Numbered from the stretch's first letter, positions 6,646 to 16,794 are shown. The stretch is DNA of 64,000 bases from CATQHW01 sp965215345 (GCA_965215345.1 CBDCDL010000002.1:2728001-2792000); one strand, 5' to 3'. Numbers and translations are program-made. Notes: a model not told the origin generated them from the letters alone.

Positions 6646-8534
6646 GTAACCGTTCGCAAGAGCCGAAGAAGCCGGATCCCGGACTGCCCAAGCTGCCGTT
6701 CAACAACCGGGTTGCACTGATCACCCTGCTCGCGCTGATCGCCCTGTTCGTGCTGCTGGTCGTCTACAACAACGAGCGCAGTTTCGCGCAGGAGATCGCC
6801 TACTCGGTGTTCCTGGCCTACGTCGACGGCAAGGAGGTCGCGGAGGTCAAGATCGTCGATGGATTCGAGATCCTTGGCACCTACCGGGACGACGACAGAC
6901 AGTTCAGGACCACCATTCCCTATCACGATCCGCAGCTCCTGAACCGGCTGGAGAGCAACGGCGTGCGGGTTACGGGCGGCCCGAAGCCGGTTTCGCCCTT
7001 CCGGATCTTCATCGAGTTCCTGCCGTGGGTGCTCGGCATCTTCTTCATCTGGTTCATGTTTCGCCAGGTGCAGGGCTCCGGCAACCGCGCATTTTCCTTC
7101 GGCAAGAGCCGCGCCAAGCGCTACCTGGACACCAGCAAGAAGATCAGCTTCACCGACGTCGCAGGCCAGAACGAAGCCAAGTACGAACTCGAGGAAGTGG
7201 TGGAGTTCCTCCGCAATCCGGCCAAGTTCTCGCGCATCGGCGCCAGGATACCCAAGGGTGTGCTTCTGGTCGGGATGCCGGGAACGGGGAAGACCCTGCT
7301 GGCAAAGGCGATCGCCGGTGAGGCGAACGTGCCGTTCTTCCACATGTCCGGTTCCGATTTCGTGGAGATGTTCGTCGGCGTGGGCGCCAGCCGGGTGCGT
7401 GACCTGTTCGAGCAGGGCCGCAGGCACGCCCCATGCATCCTGTTCATCGACGAGCTGGACGCGGTCGGCCGCACGCGGGGCGCCGGATACGGCGGGGGCC
7501 ACGACGAGCGGGAGCAGACGCTCAACCAGATGCTGGTGGAGATGGACGGCTTCGACACCAAGGACGGCGTGATCATCATCGCCGCTACCAACCGGCCCGA
7601 CGTGCTGGATCCCGCGCTGCTGCGTCCCGGCCGGTTCGACCGCCAGGTGGTCGTCGACATGCCGGACGTCCAGGGCCGTGAGGAGATTCTCAAGATCCAC
7701 TCGCGCAAGATTCCCGTCGACGGTGACGTGAACATCAACCGGGTCGCCCGCGCCACTCCCGGCTGCTCGGGCGCCGATCTGGCGAACATCGTCAATGAGG
7801 CGGCGCTGCTGGCCGCGCGCAACGGCAAGGACCAGGTGGGCATGGCCGACCTGGAAGAGGCGCGCGACAAGATCATGATGGGCCTGGCTCGCCGTTCCAA
7901 GGTGATCCAGCCGGCCGAGCGGGAGATGATCGCCTTCCACGAAGCCGGACACGCGCTGCTTCACTACCATCTGGAGCACGCCGACCCGTTGCACAAGGTC
8001 ACGATCGTTCCGCACGGCCGGGCGCTCGGCGTTTCCTTCTCGCTGCCGGAGAACGACATGTACACGCGCGGCAAGGGCTGGTTGCTGCACCGCATCACCA
8101 TCACCATGGGTGGCTACGCGGCGGAGAAGCTGCGCTACGGAGAGACCAGCACCGGAGCTCAGAACGACATCGAGCAGGCCACGGAGTTGGCGCGGCGCAT
8201 GGTCTGCGAGTGGGGCATGAGCGACACGCTGGGGCCGGTATCGTACGGCCAGAAGGAAGAACCCATCTTCCTTGGCAAGGAGATCGCCCGGCACAAGGAC
8301 TACTCGGAGGAAACTGCCCGCCACATCGACCAGGAAGTGGGCGCCATCATGTCGTCGCGGCTGCGGGAGGCGGCCGATCTTCTCAAGCGCCACGACGACC
8401 AGCTGCAGATGCTGGCCACGGCGTTGCTGGAGAAGGAGACGGTCGAGGATGCCGAGATCCGCGTCCTGCTCGGTTTCCCCGAGCGGGACGACCTGTCCGG
8501 CGGCGACGCGCTGGCCGAAGGCCGGCCGGCCTGA
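6642..8534 (+). CDS. ftsH: ATP-dependent zinc metalloprotease FtsH
   Basis: Membrane AAA protease that degrades misfolded and regulatory membrane proteins. Two N-terminal transmembrane helices (about 22-40 and 125-143) flank a short periplasmic region. The AAA domain has GMPGTGKT (about 209-216), ILFIDELDAVG (about 266-276) and the second region of homology ATNRPDVLDPALLRPGRFDR. The zinc site HEAGH is at about 432. It is 630 residues, full length. Start GTG 6642 is preceded by GGAGGAG and overlaps the tilS stop. tilS-ftsH is a widely conserved pair. Confidence 0.96.
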   Translation: MSNRSQEPKKPDPGLPKLPFNNRVALITLLALIALFVLLVVYNNERSFAQEIAYSVFLAYVDGKEVAEVKIVDGFEILGTYRDDDRQFRTTIPYHDPQLLNRLESNGVRVTGGPKPVSPFRIFIEFLPWVLGIFFIWFMFRQVQGSGNRAFSFGKSRAKRYLDTSKKISFTDVAGQNEAKYELEEVVEFLRNPAKFSRIGARIPKGVLLVGMPGTGKTLLAKAIAGEANVPFFHMSGSDFVEMFVGVGASRVRDLFEQGRRHAPCILFIDELDAVGRTRGAGYGGGHDEREQTLNQMLVEMDGFDTKDGVIIIAATNRPDVLDPALLRPGRFDRQVVVDMPDVQGREEILKIHSRKIPVDGDVNINRVARATPGCSGADLANIVNEAALLAARNGKDQVGMADLEEARDKIMMGLARRSKVIQPAEREMIAFHEAGHALLHYHLEHADPLHKVTIVPHGRALGVSFSLPENDMYTRGKGWLLHRITITMGGYAAEKLRYGETSTGAQNDIEQATELARRMVCEWGMSDTLGPVSYGQKEEPIFLGKEIARHKDYSEETARHIDQEVGAIMSSRLREAADLLKRHDDQLQMLATALLEKETVEDAEIRVLLGFPERDDLSGGDALAEGRPA

Positions 8535-8628
8535 GGGTCCGTTTCCAGACGGTGACAACCACACGACACGTCCGGCCGGCCTCATCTGTCGCCGGCCGGC
8601 AGCGTGCTGCCCCTTGCGCGGCACGGAA

Positions 8629-10466
8629 ATGGACCCCTTGAGGGAGCGGGCCGGGAGTCCGCTCGTGCGCGAGCACATTCGCAACTTCTGCATCATCGCC
8701 CACATCGACCACGGCAAGTCGACGCTGGCCGATCGCTTCATCCAGCGCGCCCACGTCGTGTCGGACCGGGAGTTCCACGACCGGTTGCTCGACAGCATGG
8801 AGATCGAGCGCGAACGTGGTATCACGATCAAGTCGCAGGCGATCTCGCTTCCGCACCAGCACGACGGCACCCGCTATCTTCTGAACCTGGTCGATACCCC
8901 CGGACACGTCGACTTCACCTACGAGGTGTCGCGCGTGATCAGCGCCTGCGAGGGCGCGCTGTTTGCTGGTGGACGCCACCCAGGGCGTGGAGGCGCAGAC
9001 CCTGGCGAACTACTACCTCGCGCTGGAACACGATCTCGAAGTGATCCCGGTGATCAACAAGGTCGACCTGGCGGCCGCGGACATCGACCGGACCCGCGGG
9101 CAGATAGAACGGGGACCTGGGCCTCGACGGGGAGGATGCCGTACTCGTGTCCGCCAAGACCGGCCAGGGGATCGACCGGCTCCTGGAAGCGATCGTCGCG
9201 CGCGTTCCCCCACCCGACGGCGACCCTCGGGCGCCGCTGCAGGCGCTGGTGTTCGACTCCGCCTACGACCCGTACCGCGGCGTGGTCGTGCACCTCCGGG
9301 TGGTGTCCGGCCGGATCGTCCCGAACGCGCGCATCCGCTTCTGGGCGGGTGACGATGCCACCTACCGGGTGGAGGAGCTGGGGCTGTTCGGGATCAAGCC
9401 GCGACCGGCGGAGGTCCTGAACGCCGGCGAGGTCGGCTACCTGGTGGCCGGGATCAGATCGGTGGGGCAGGCGCGCGTGGGCAACACCATCACCGAGGCG
9501 GATCGTCCGTGCCAGGCGCCGCTGCCGGGGTTCCGGGAGGCAAAGCCGGTGGTGTTCGCGGCCATCTACCCGATGGACGCCGACCAGTATGACGAGTTGG
9601 CCGCGGGGCTGGAGCGGCTGCAACTCAATGACTCCACGCTGAGCTTCGCCAAGGAGTCGTCGGTGGCGCTCGGCTTCGGCTTCCGTTGCGGATTCCTCGG
9701 CCTGCTGCACCTGGAGGTGGTCCAGGAGCGGCTGGAACGTGAGTTCGGGCTCGGTGTGGTCCTGACCTCCCCGTCGGTCGAGTATCGGATGCAGCTCCAG
9801 GACGGCTCGGAGCTCAGCGTGCATACGCCGGGCGAATACCCGGACCCGGGCAGCATCGAGGGGACCCAGGAGCCGTACGTGCGCGCGTCGATCATCACGC
9901 CGTCCGAGTACGTCGGCGCGGTGATCACCACCTGCCTGGAACGGCGCGGCATCCAGCAATCGCTCGACTACCTGGATGAGACGCGCATGGAGTTGCGCTT
10001 CGACCTGCCGCTGGCGGAGATCGTGACCGACTTCTATGACCGGCTGAAGTCCGTCACGCGCGGCTACGCGTCATTCGACTACGAGGTCGCCGACTACCGT
10101 GACACGGACATCGTGCGGCTGGACGTCCTGCTGAACGGCCAGCCCGTGGACGCGCTGGCACAACTGGTGTTCCGCGGTTCGGCGGTCCGCCGCGCGCGCG
10201 CGGTGTGCCGAAGGCTTCGCGACGAGATCCCGCGCCACCAGTTCAAGATCCCCGTGCAGGGAGCGATCGGCGGTCAGATCATCGCGCGGGAGACGATCAA
10301 CGCCTATCGCAAGGACGTGACCGCGAAGCTGTACGGAGGCGACGTCACGCGCAAGCGCAAGCTCCTGGAGAAGCAGAAGGCCGGCAAGAAACGCATGAAG
10401 GCGGTAGGAGCCGTGCAGATCCCCAAGGACGCGTTCGTGGCGGTGCTGCGCGGCGCCGACGCGTAA
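8629..10466 (+). CDS. lepA: Elongation factor 4, with two apparent +1 frameshifts
   Basis: LepA/EF4 is a ribosome-associated GTPase. From ATG 8629 the frame carries AHIDHGKSTLADRF, RGITIKSQA and LVDTPGHVDF. It breaks at TTT 8962-8964: dropping one T restores EGALLLVDATQGVEAQT. It breaks again at GGGG 9111-9114: dropping one G restores IERDLGLDGEDAVLVSAKTG. The rest, to 10466, has the EF4-specific C-terminal domain ending in GGDVTRKRKLLEKQKAGKKR. Corrected length is 611 residues, normal. Neither slip site resembles a recoding signal, so assembly error is favoured. Confidence 0.88.
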
Positions 10467-10500
10467 TCCCGCTCGGGGGCCCCGTCCGCGCGGGATTACG
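10462..10500. terminator. Bidirectional hairpin between lepA and the foldase gene
   Basis: CGTAATCCCGC (10462-10472) pairs perfectly with GCGGGATTACG (10490-10500). It spans the lepA stop and lies just before the convergent gene stop at 10505. There is no strong T-run on either side. Confidence 0.55.
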
Positions 10501-10504
10501 CCGA

Positions 10505-12004
10505 TCAGCCGCCGCCGGTGATGACCGCGAACGCCTGCGCGAAGTTGTCCTCCAGCAGGCCGCTGTTGTTGACCCACCACACCAAGTCGTCATTCATCGC
10601 CCGTTCGGTGAACCACCCGAACACGGTCTCTCCGAGTACCTCGTTCCGCAGGTCATCCTGGGGCAGCTCGCGCTCTTCGAGCAGGCTGAGCACGATCACC
10701 TGATCGGTCAGTCGGACGGGCGCGGATACGTCGCCGATCCGCTGCAGCGCAAAACCCTGCTGGAAGAAGTCCTCGAACATCTCCGCATCGGACAGAAGCG
10801 GCAGGTCGCCGGCGGCCCTGACCGCTCGCGGTGACACGGAATTCCGGAAGTTGATCGGAAACCATTCGGTCGCGTGCACGGTCAGGCCGAGGTCGGTGGC
10901 GGCGGTGCGGAAGTCCGTCTGCGACGCCGCCACGGCGAACCGGTCGGCCTGCGCCAGCAGGTAGTCTTCCACCCGGCCGCGTTCGAAGGTGACAAGGTAG
11001 GCCCGGACCGTGGCGAGGGTGTCCGCGTCCGAGAAGTCGGGCTCGATGACCCGGCTGTCGGCACGATAGAGGTAGTAGACGTCTTCCGATCGTCCGGCGA
11101 GCACGGGGGATACTTCGCCTTCGCCCAGGGCGAACACCTGGTTCGCCGTTTCCGGATCATCGAAGGCGCGGCTCACGTCGAAGAAGTAGCGAAGTCCCAT
11201 GTCGCCGCCGGATTCACGGAACCCGTCCTGCGAATGGGCGCGCGCCTGGTCCTCGAACGTGGCGGTGCCGGACACGATGCGCTGCCGGATCGCCTCGGCG
11301 GCTTCGGCTTCGCCTCTGATCTGGATGCGGCTCAGGCCGACGCGGCGGAAGTCGCCCGCGCTGTCCGCGGCGTATGCAGCGACTTCCTCGTCGGGGTAGG
11401 CACCGTAGCTCAGGCTGACGAACTCGAAACGCCGTTCGTGGCGGATCATCTCCTCGTAGAAGGCGATCTCGCTCTCACTGCTCAGGCGGCCGCTCGTCAG
11501 ATCGTCCCGGTACCGCTGCCTGAGGAGCAACTCGTGCAGCCGTTCCAGATTGCCTTCCCGCGTGGCCACCGGCATCTGTTCGAGGTCTTCGTAGCGGGCC
11601 ACCGACTCGATGAGCGTCTGGTCGACGCGCTGCTGGGAAACGTGGACGCCGGCGGCCACCGCCAGATGCACCTGTGCGGTATGGAGCACGGTGGCGCGGT
11701 ATGCGTTGCTCCAGACGTTGCTGAGCAACGCTCGCGGATCGGTGTCCTCCGCCGCCTGCGCGCTGTAGTCCCGGTAGAACCGATCGTACGACGCCCCGAA
11801 GAAGTTGGTCGGGCTATACGAGAGCTCCTGACCGTCGTAGGTCCCGAACACGATCGCCGACCCGTTCCCGCCGACCCCCGATGGAGCCAGCGTACCGATC
11901 ATCGACACGCCGATGATGACCATCACCACGATGCTGAACCCGTAGAGGAGGTAGGACCGGTTGCTGCGTGACTCTACGGACAGCGGGTTGCTGCCCCGCG
12001 CCAT
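10505..12004 (-). CDS. Membrane-anchored SurA/PpiD-like peptidyl-prolyl isomerase
   Basis: A 499-residue protein with a single N-terminal transmembrane anchor (about 19-41), a SurA_N-type helical chaperone region (about 70-220) and one parvulin-type domain (about 225-330). The parvulin domain has the family glycine-rich segment RESGGDMGLRYF and an ALGEGEVSPVL motif. A second helical chaperone part follows. It likely assists folding of exported proteins at the outer face of the inner membrane. It is convergent with lepA, and the divergent tRNA-Asp/tRNA-Pro pair starts about 135 nt upstream. Confidence 0.82.
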   Translation of the reverse strand: MARGSNPLSVESRSNRSYLLYGFSIVVMVIIGVSMIGTLAPSGVGGNGSAIVFGTYDGQELSYSPTNFFGASYDRFYRDYSAQAAEDTDPRALLSNVWSNAYRATVLHTAQVHLAVAAGVHVSQQRVDQTLIESVARYEDLEQMPVATREGNLERLHELLLRQRYRDDLTSGRLSSESEIAFYEEMIRHERRFEFVSLSYGAYPDEEVAAYAADSAGDFRRVGLSRIQIRGEAEAAEAIRQRIVSGTATFEDQARAHSQDGFRESGGDMGLRYFFDVSRAFDDPETANQVFALGEGEVSPVLAGRSEDVYYLYRADSRVIEPDFSDADTLATVRAYLVTFERGRVEDYLLAQADRFAVAASQTDFRTAATDLGLTVHATEWFPINFRNSVSPRAVRAAGDLPLLSDAEMFEDFFQQGFALQRIGDVSAPVRLTDQVIVLSLLEERELPQDDLRNEVLGETVFGWFTERAMNDDLVWWVNNSGLLEDNFAQAFAVITGGG

Positions 12005-12097
12005 GGACGACGAAGGTAGCCACGCGGCCGGCCGCTGTCAACGCGGGCCGCGGTCGTCGTGCCACTTCGTCCGATCCGGCCGGCCGGCGCGTCGGCC

Positions 12098-12126
12098 TTG
12101 ACAAGCGCGCCACGGCGGCGCATCCT
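12098..12126 (+). promoter_or_regulatory. Candidate promoter for tRNA-Asp/tRNA-Pro
   Basis: A perfect -35 TTGACA (12098-12103) is followed after 17 nt by a weak -10 CATCCT (12121-12126). It lies about 15 nt before the first tRNA. Confidence 0.4.
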
Positions 12127-12140
12127 CCGGCTCTACATCC

Positions 12141-12214
12141 GGGGGCGTGGCGAAGCTGGTTATCGCGCCGGCCTGTCAAGCCGGAGGCCGCGGGTTCAAG
12201 TCCCGTCGCTCCCG
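12141..12214 (+). tRNA. tRNA-Asp (anticodon GUC)
   Basis: Acceptor GGGGGCG/CGCTCCC with one G-T pair. The anticodon stem CCGGC/GCCGG encloses CTGTCAA, giving GTC. The T-arm has GGGTTCAAGTCCC and the discriminator is G. Confidence 0.94.
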
Positions 12215-12224
12215 AACACAACCG

Positions 12225-12297
12225 CGGGCTGTGGCGCAGTGGCTAGCGCGCTCGGTTCGGGACCGAGAGGTCGGGAGTTCAAGTCTCCCCAGCCCGA
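12225..12297 (+). tRNA. tRNA-Pro (anticodon CGG)
   Basis: Acceptor CGGGCTG/CAGCCCG. The anticodon stem CTCGG/CCGAG encloses TTCGGGA, giving CGG. It lies 10 nt after tRNA-Asp, so they are probably one transcript. Confidence 0.94.
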
Positions 12298-12401
12298 TTC
12301 CCGCGCGCCGTTCTCCGCGGCGCCCACCGCTCGCCGTCGATTCCGGATTCCAGCCAGGGGAACTCAACCTCCCGTAGCGAGCCGCCGAAGATAGGGGAGT
12401 C

Positions 12402-13166
12402 GTGCTGCGAGGGTTGCTGTTGCTGTCGATCTGCTTGTGGGCCGTGGGTTGCGCGCACGGCCAGGAGCGTTACTACGTCATGCAGCGGGGCGACACCCTG
12501 TACAGCGCTTCGCGCGAGCTGGACATCCCGGTGCAGGAGCTGATGGCGGCCAACGACATAACCGACGCCCGACGGGTGCCGGCGGGAACGCGCCTCCGGC
12601 TTCCGGGCGGCGACGCGGTCTCGCCGGCGGCGGTTCCGACGATGCCCGTTACCTACGCGATGGTCAGGGGCGACACGCTGTACTCGATCGCCAACCGGTT
12701 CGATCTGGACGTCCGCGAGTTGATGCGCATGAACGACATCGACGATCCGCGCGACCTCGCCACAGGTACCGTGCTGACGCTACAGGGCGTGGGCGATGGC
12801 GAGCTGGATCTCGAGGAGCCGGTCCTGTGGCCCACCGAAGGCGAGCGGCAGAGGTTGACCGGCAAGCTGCGGGGCGTGGCGATCCACGGGGCTCGCGGGC
12901 AGGCGGTCCGTTCGGTCTCCTCGGGAACGGTGACCTGGTCGGGGCCGAGTCGAGGCTACGGGTACGTGGTCCTGGTTCGCAGGGACAGCTACGTCTACGC
13001 GTACCTCAACAACGAGCAGGTGCTCGTGCAGGTCGGCGACCGCGTACAGGTCGGGTCGGAGATCGGCACGCTCGGCGTTGCCCCTCACGACAACACGCCG
13101 CAGTTGTACTTCGTGGTCACGAAGGACTCACGCTTCGTCGATCCCGTCTCCGCGCCGCGCGCTTGA
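12402..13166 (+). CDS. LysM lipoprotein with degenerate M23 domain
   Basis: A 254-residue lipoprotein: signal peptide ending in AVGC lipobox (Cys 17), two LysM peptidoglycan-binding modules (about 24-67 and 86-129, each with GDTLYS) and a C-terminal M23/LytM fold (about 155-252). The metallopeptidase ligands are gone. The usual YAHL reads YAYL, and the HLHFEV motif reads QLYFVV. It is therefore probably a non-catalytic regulator, in the manner of NlpD/EnvC, acting on cell-wall hydrolases. Start GTG 12402 follows AGGGGA. aroB begins 19 nt after its stop. Confidence 0.85.
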   Translation: MLRGLLLLSICLWAVGCAHGQERYYVMQRGDTLYSASRELDIPVQELMAANDITDARRVPAGTRLRLPGGDAVSPAAVPTMPVTYAMVRGDTLYSIANRFDLDVRELMRMNDIDDPRDLATGTVLTLQGVGDGELDLEEPVLWPTEGERQRLTGKLRGVAIHGARGQAVRSVSSGTVTWSGPSRGYGYVVLVRRDSYVYAYLNNEQVLVQVGDRVQVGSEIGTLGVAPHDNTPQLYFVVTKDSRFVDPVSAPRA

Positions 13167-13184
13167 GCGTTCACCATCCGGCCG

Positions 13185-14279
13185 ATGGCGGAGACTCCAG
13201 CGGCGTCCGGCGGGAACGTCGACACGCCGGACGCCGACACGTCGGACCTGGTCTTCCGGTTCGGGTCGTCACCATCGACCATCCGTTTCGTCCCGGCGCT
13301 GAGTTCCGCCGACGTGGGGCCGTCGGAAAACGCACTGCTGGTCTGTGACCACCACACCGCGCCGTTGCTCCCGGCGGGATCGCCCGAGGCACTCTGCGTC
13401 GATGCGGAGGAGGCAGACAAGGACTGGAGCACGGTCGCGCGGGTCATCGATGCCGCTCACCGGGCGGGACTGGATCGCGGCGCCAGCGTCACGGCGCTCG
13501 GTGGCGGCGTGCTGTGCGACGTCGTCGCCTTCGCCGCCTCGGTGTACCTGCGCGGCGTGCGCCTGGTCCTGATTCCCACGACCCTGGTGGCCATGGTCGA
13601 TGCCGCCGTGGGGGGCAAGACCGGAATCGACTACGAGGGCAGAAAGAACCTGATCGGCTCCTTCTACCCTGCGGCCGAAGTGCTGGTCTGGCCTGGCGCG
13701 CTTGCCAGCCTTCCGGCGCGGCAGGTCGCGGCCGGGATGGCGGAGGTCGTCAAGACCGCGTTGCTGGGCGACCCGGGTCTGGTGGAGCTCCTGGAACGCG
13801 ACGGGTTGGCGGCGGTCACGGGCGGCGCCGCGGCGGCCTGCGCGGTGGTGCGCCGGTGCGTGCAGGTGAAGGGCGGCATCGTGGCCGCGGACCCGACCGA
13901 GCGCACCGGGCTGCGCGACGTGCTCAACCTGGGACACACCTTCGCACACGCCCTGGAGGCGGTGACCGGCTTCGGCCCCTGGAACCACGGAGAAGCGGTG
14001 GCGTGGGGCATCGCCCGCGCCATGGATCTCGGCGTGCACCTCGGCGAGACGCCTCCGGCGTACCGGGAGCGGGTGCTCGCGCTGCTGGAGTCGCTCCGCT
14101 TCCGGTTGCGCGTGGGTGCGCAAGCGCCGCCGGCCGCGCTGGTGGAGGCGATGGCGGCCGACAAGAAACGCCGCGGTGGGAAACTGCGCTTCGTGCTGCA
14201 GCGCGGCGTGGGCGACACGTTCGTACGCCCGGTCGAACGGGCCGAGGTGTTGCGCGTGCTGGCCTCGGCCGCGCAGTAG
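13185..14279 (+). CDS. aroB: 3-dehydroquinate synthase
   Basis: Second step of the shikimate pathway, converting DAHP to 3-dehydroquinate with NAD and a divalent metal. Motifs: GGGVLCDVVAFAASVYLRG (NAD loop), IPTTLVAMVDAAVGGKTGID, MAEVVKTALL with the metal-binding Glu, and LNLGHTFAHALE plus NHGEAVAWG with the two metal-binding His. It has 364 residues, full length, and starts at ATG 13185. It is convergent with the helicase gene, whose stop lies 17 nt beyond. Confidence 0.95.
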   Translation: MAETPAASGGNVDTPDADTSDLVFRFGSSPSTIRFVPALSSADVGPSENALLVCDHHTAPLLPAGSPEALCVDAEEADKDWSTVARVIDAAHRAGLDRGASVTALGGGVLCDVVAFAASVYLRGVRLVLIPTTLVAMVDAAVGGKTGIDYEGRKNLIGSFYPAAEVLVWPGALASLPARQVAAGMAEVVKTALLGDPGLVELLERDGLAAVTGGAAAACAVVRRCVQVKGGIVAADPTERTGLRDVLNLGHTFAHALEAVTGFGPWNHGEAVAWGIARAMDLGVHLGETPPAYRERVLALLESLRFRLRVGAQAPPAALVEAMAADKKRRGGKLRFVLQRGVGDTFVRPVERAEVLRVLASAAQ

Positions 14280-14295
14280 CGCGGACGGGACGGGC

Positions 14296-16794
14296 CTATC
14301 GCCCGGAGGTCCGCTCCAGCAGCTCGGACAGATGTTCCCGCAGCGGCTGCGCACCGCTCGCCACCGATTGGAGGCTGGCCAGCGTCTCTTCCACGGCATG
14401 GCGCCATCCGCGGCGCGGCTGCAGGCGGAAACCGTCCGAGCCGTCCGCGGCCAGGGACAGGAAGCCCAGTCGGCGGCTGCCTGCGCCGCGCGGGACGACG
14501 CGCAGGGTGAGCCCGGCGGCCGCGAGCAGCGGCGCCCGGTCCGCGTGCGGGTCGAACCGCCGTTCCGGCCAGGTGCGCAGCACCCCTTCGTCGAGGCGCA
14601 GGTGGGGCAGGGCCTGCAGGATGGCGGAGAGCGGCGCGCCGCGCATCAATTCTCCCCCGCTCTCCCGTATCACTCCGCGCACGTCTCCGAGGTCGCGCCG
14701 GCTGGCGCCCGCCAGCTCCACTCGCCGGTCGCGGACCACGCTCCACTCCAGGATCGCGTACCGTCGCACGCCCTTGCCGGGCGTCAGCGGCAGGCTCACC
14801 CCGGCAAGCTGCAGGGTGGCGCCGGCGCGTGGCGGTCGCGAGCCTCGGGCTCCCTCGCGGTCGCTTCGGCCACGACCCGAACGGGGCCGTGCCCGCGGTT
14901 CCGGTACCAGAGCCTCGGCCAGGCGCTGATCGACGCGCGCGAGCATTGCGGTCCGCAGCGGGGAGACCGAGCGGGCGTACAGGCGCGACGTGCGCACGAT
15001 CTCGCCGGCGACGATGAAGCGCGCGTCCTCCCGGTACATGGATGATCCAGGGTGGATGTGGATCCGTTCGGCCGACAGCGACCGGTACGTCCCGCGTCCC
15101 GTGTTGACGCACACGGACTGGATCAACCCGCGCGCGATCGCGCACAGGTAGTCGTGCAGGGGACCGCCCCCGGCAAGCGGTACGCCCATGTCCGAGACGA
15201 TACGGGCGAGCTGGCGCTTGATGTTGGCAATCTCGTCAAGCACCCGATCGTCCAGGAAGTGGCGCTTGCAGAAGCCTTCCCGGTCGCCGGCCTGCTCGAA
15301 ACTGCGCAACAGATCCAGGAAGCCCGCGAAGTCGCCGAGCCGGTGGTGGAAGGCTCGGTGAGCGCTGCGCGCCTGTTCCTCTTCCCCCAGCGGATACAGG
15401 AACGGCGACGGCGTCGACAGGAACGCCGCGCCGGTGATGGCTTCATCGACGACCGTCGGGTAGTGGTGAATGGCCTCGACGATCACGCGCGCGAGCCGCG
15501 GCAGAATGGGAAACAGCACCATCTGTTCGCCGATTCCGGTCAGGCGGCGGCCGTCATCCAGCGCGCCGAGCCAGCGCAGCGAGTCCACGGCCGCGCGGAT
15601 GTGCCGCCGGCCCGGAGGCGAGATGAAGTCGAAGCCTTCGAAGTCGTCGATACCCAGATCCGCCATGCGCAACACGACCTCGGTCAGATCGGTCCGCAGG
15701 ATTTCCTCTGCCGTGAATGCCGGGCGGTCGTCGAACGACCGGCGGTCGTATAGCCGGTAGCACACGCCGGGCCGTGTCCGTCCCGCGCGGCCGGCGCGCT
15801 GGTTGCAGGAGGCGCGGGAGATCGGTGTCTCGGTCAGGGAAGCCGTGAACGTGCGTGGATCGTAAGCGTTGAGCTTGGCCCGCCCGGGATCGATGACCCA
15901 GACGATCCCGTCGATGGTCAGGCTGGTTTCGGCGATGTTGGTCGCTGCCACGACCTTGCGCCTCCCCGGGTAGTCGTCGAACACCCGCTGCTGCTCCTCG
16001 CCGCCGAGTCTGGCGAACAGCGGCAGCGGTGCAAGCGGCCGGCCGAGCCGCAGGGAGCGCAGGGTTCCGATGCACTCGCGGATCTCGCGTTCGCCGCTCA
16101 GGAAGATCAACACGTCGCCCGGCTCGCCGGTGCGGTCGATCTCGGCGACGATGTCGCCGATCGCCGCCTGGGTCGCAGCGGGATCGTTCTCGGGGCGGAC
16201 GGGCCGATAGCGGACGTCGACGGGAAAGGTGCGCGAGTCCACCCGCACGATGGGGCAGCCGCGGAAGTAGCCCGAGAACACCTCGGCGTTGATGGTGGCC
16301 GAGGAGACCACCACTCGCAGATCGTCGCGCCGCTCCAGCACCTGCCTGAGCAGACCCAGCGTGAAGTCGATGTTCAGGCTGCGCTCGTGCGCCTCGTCCA
16401 CCACCACCACCTCGTATTCGGTCAGGTCGGCGTCGAGCTTGAACTCCTGCAGCAGTATGCCGTCGGTCATGATCTTGATGGCGCAGGAGCGGGTGGTGGT
16501 GTCCTCGAAACGCATCTTGTAGGCGATCAGGTCTTCCGGAGCGCCATCCGCGGCCGCCATCTGCCGCTGCAGGTACCGGCACACCGAGACCGCCGCGATG
16601 CGCCTGGGCTGGGTGATGCCGATGCGCGCCGTGCGTCCATAGCCGTGCTCGTACAGCAGCCGGGGGATCTGCGTGGTCTTGCCGGAGCCGGTCGGGCTCT
16701 CCACCACGACCGCGCGGTGCTCATCAAGCGCAGCCAGGATGCGCCCGCGGTGCCGGTAGACCGGCATGTGCAGCGCCGCGTCCGGCATCGGCAT
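14296..16794 (-). CDS. DEAH-box RNA helicase, HrpA/HrpB-like
   Basis: An 832-residue helicase with PTGSGKTTQIP (about 34-44), ITQPRRIAAVSV, DEAH (about 132-135), SATI, and the C-terminal motif CNQRAGRAGRTRPG (about 330). HA2 and OB-fold regions follow. The arginine-rich linker near residues 640-670 is low-complexity. It is shorter than E. coli HrpA (about 1300) and close to HrpB in length; I do not assign one symbol. Likely role: RNA processing or rescue of collided ribosomes, by family knowledge. Confidence 0.88.
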   Translation of the reverse strand: MPMPDAALHMPVYRHRGRILAALDEHRAVVVESPTGSGKTTQIPRLLYEHGYGRTARIGITQPRRIAAVSVCRYLQRQMAAADGAPEDLIAYKMRFEDTTTRSCAIKIMTDGILLQEFKLDADLTEYEVVVVDEAHERSLNIDFTLGLLRQVLERRDDLRVVVSSATINAEVFSGYFRGCPIVRVDSRTFPVDVRYRPVRPENDPAATQAAIGDIVAEIDRTGEPGDVLIFLSGEREIRECIGTLRSLRLGRPLAPLPLFARLGGEEQQRVFDDYPGRRKVVAATNIAETSLTIDGIVWVIDPGRAKLNAYDPRTFTASLTETPISRASCNQRAGRAGRTRPGVCYRLYDRRSFDDRPAFTAEEILRTDLTEVVLRMADLGIDDFEGFDFISPPGRRHIRAAVDSLRWLGALDDGRRLTGIGEQMVLFPILPRLARVIVEAIHHYPTVVDEAITGAAFLSTPSPFLYPLGEEEQARSAHRAFHHRLGDFAGFLDLLRSFEQAGDREGFCKRHFLDDRVLDEIANIKRQLARIVSDMGVPLAGGGPLHDYLCAIARGLIQSVCVNTGRGTYRSLSAERIHIHPGSSMYREDARFIVAGEIVRTSRLYARSVSPLRTAMLARVDQRLAEALVPEPRARPRSGRGRSDREGARGSRPPRAGATLQLAGVSLPLTPGKGVRRYAILEWSVVRDRRVELAGASRRDLGDVRGVIRESGGELMRGAPLSAILQALPHLRLDEGVLRTWPERRFDPHADRAPLLAAAGLTLRVVPRGAGSRRLGFLSLAADGSDGFRLQPRRGWRHAVEETLASLQSVASGAQPLREHLSELLERTSGR

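Noticed and set aside
6567..8870. Long minus-strand frame opposite ftsH
   Set aside because: Antisense shadow of a strongly conserved gene; no family resemblance.
8962..9114. Programmed frameshifting in lepA
   Set aside because: No stop codon, Shine-Dalgarno or slippery heptamer at either site, and EF4 is not known to use recoding.
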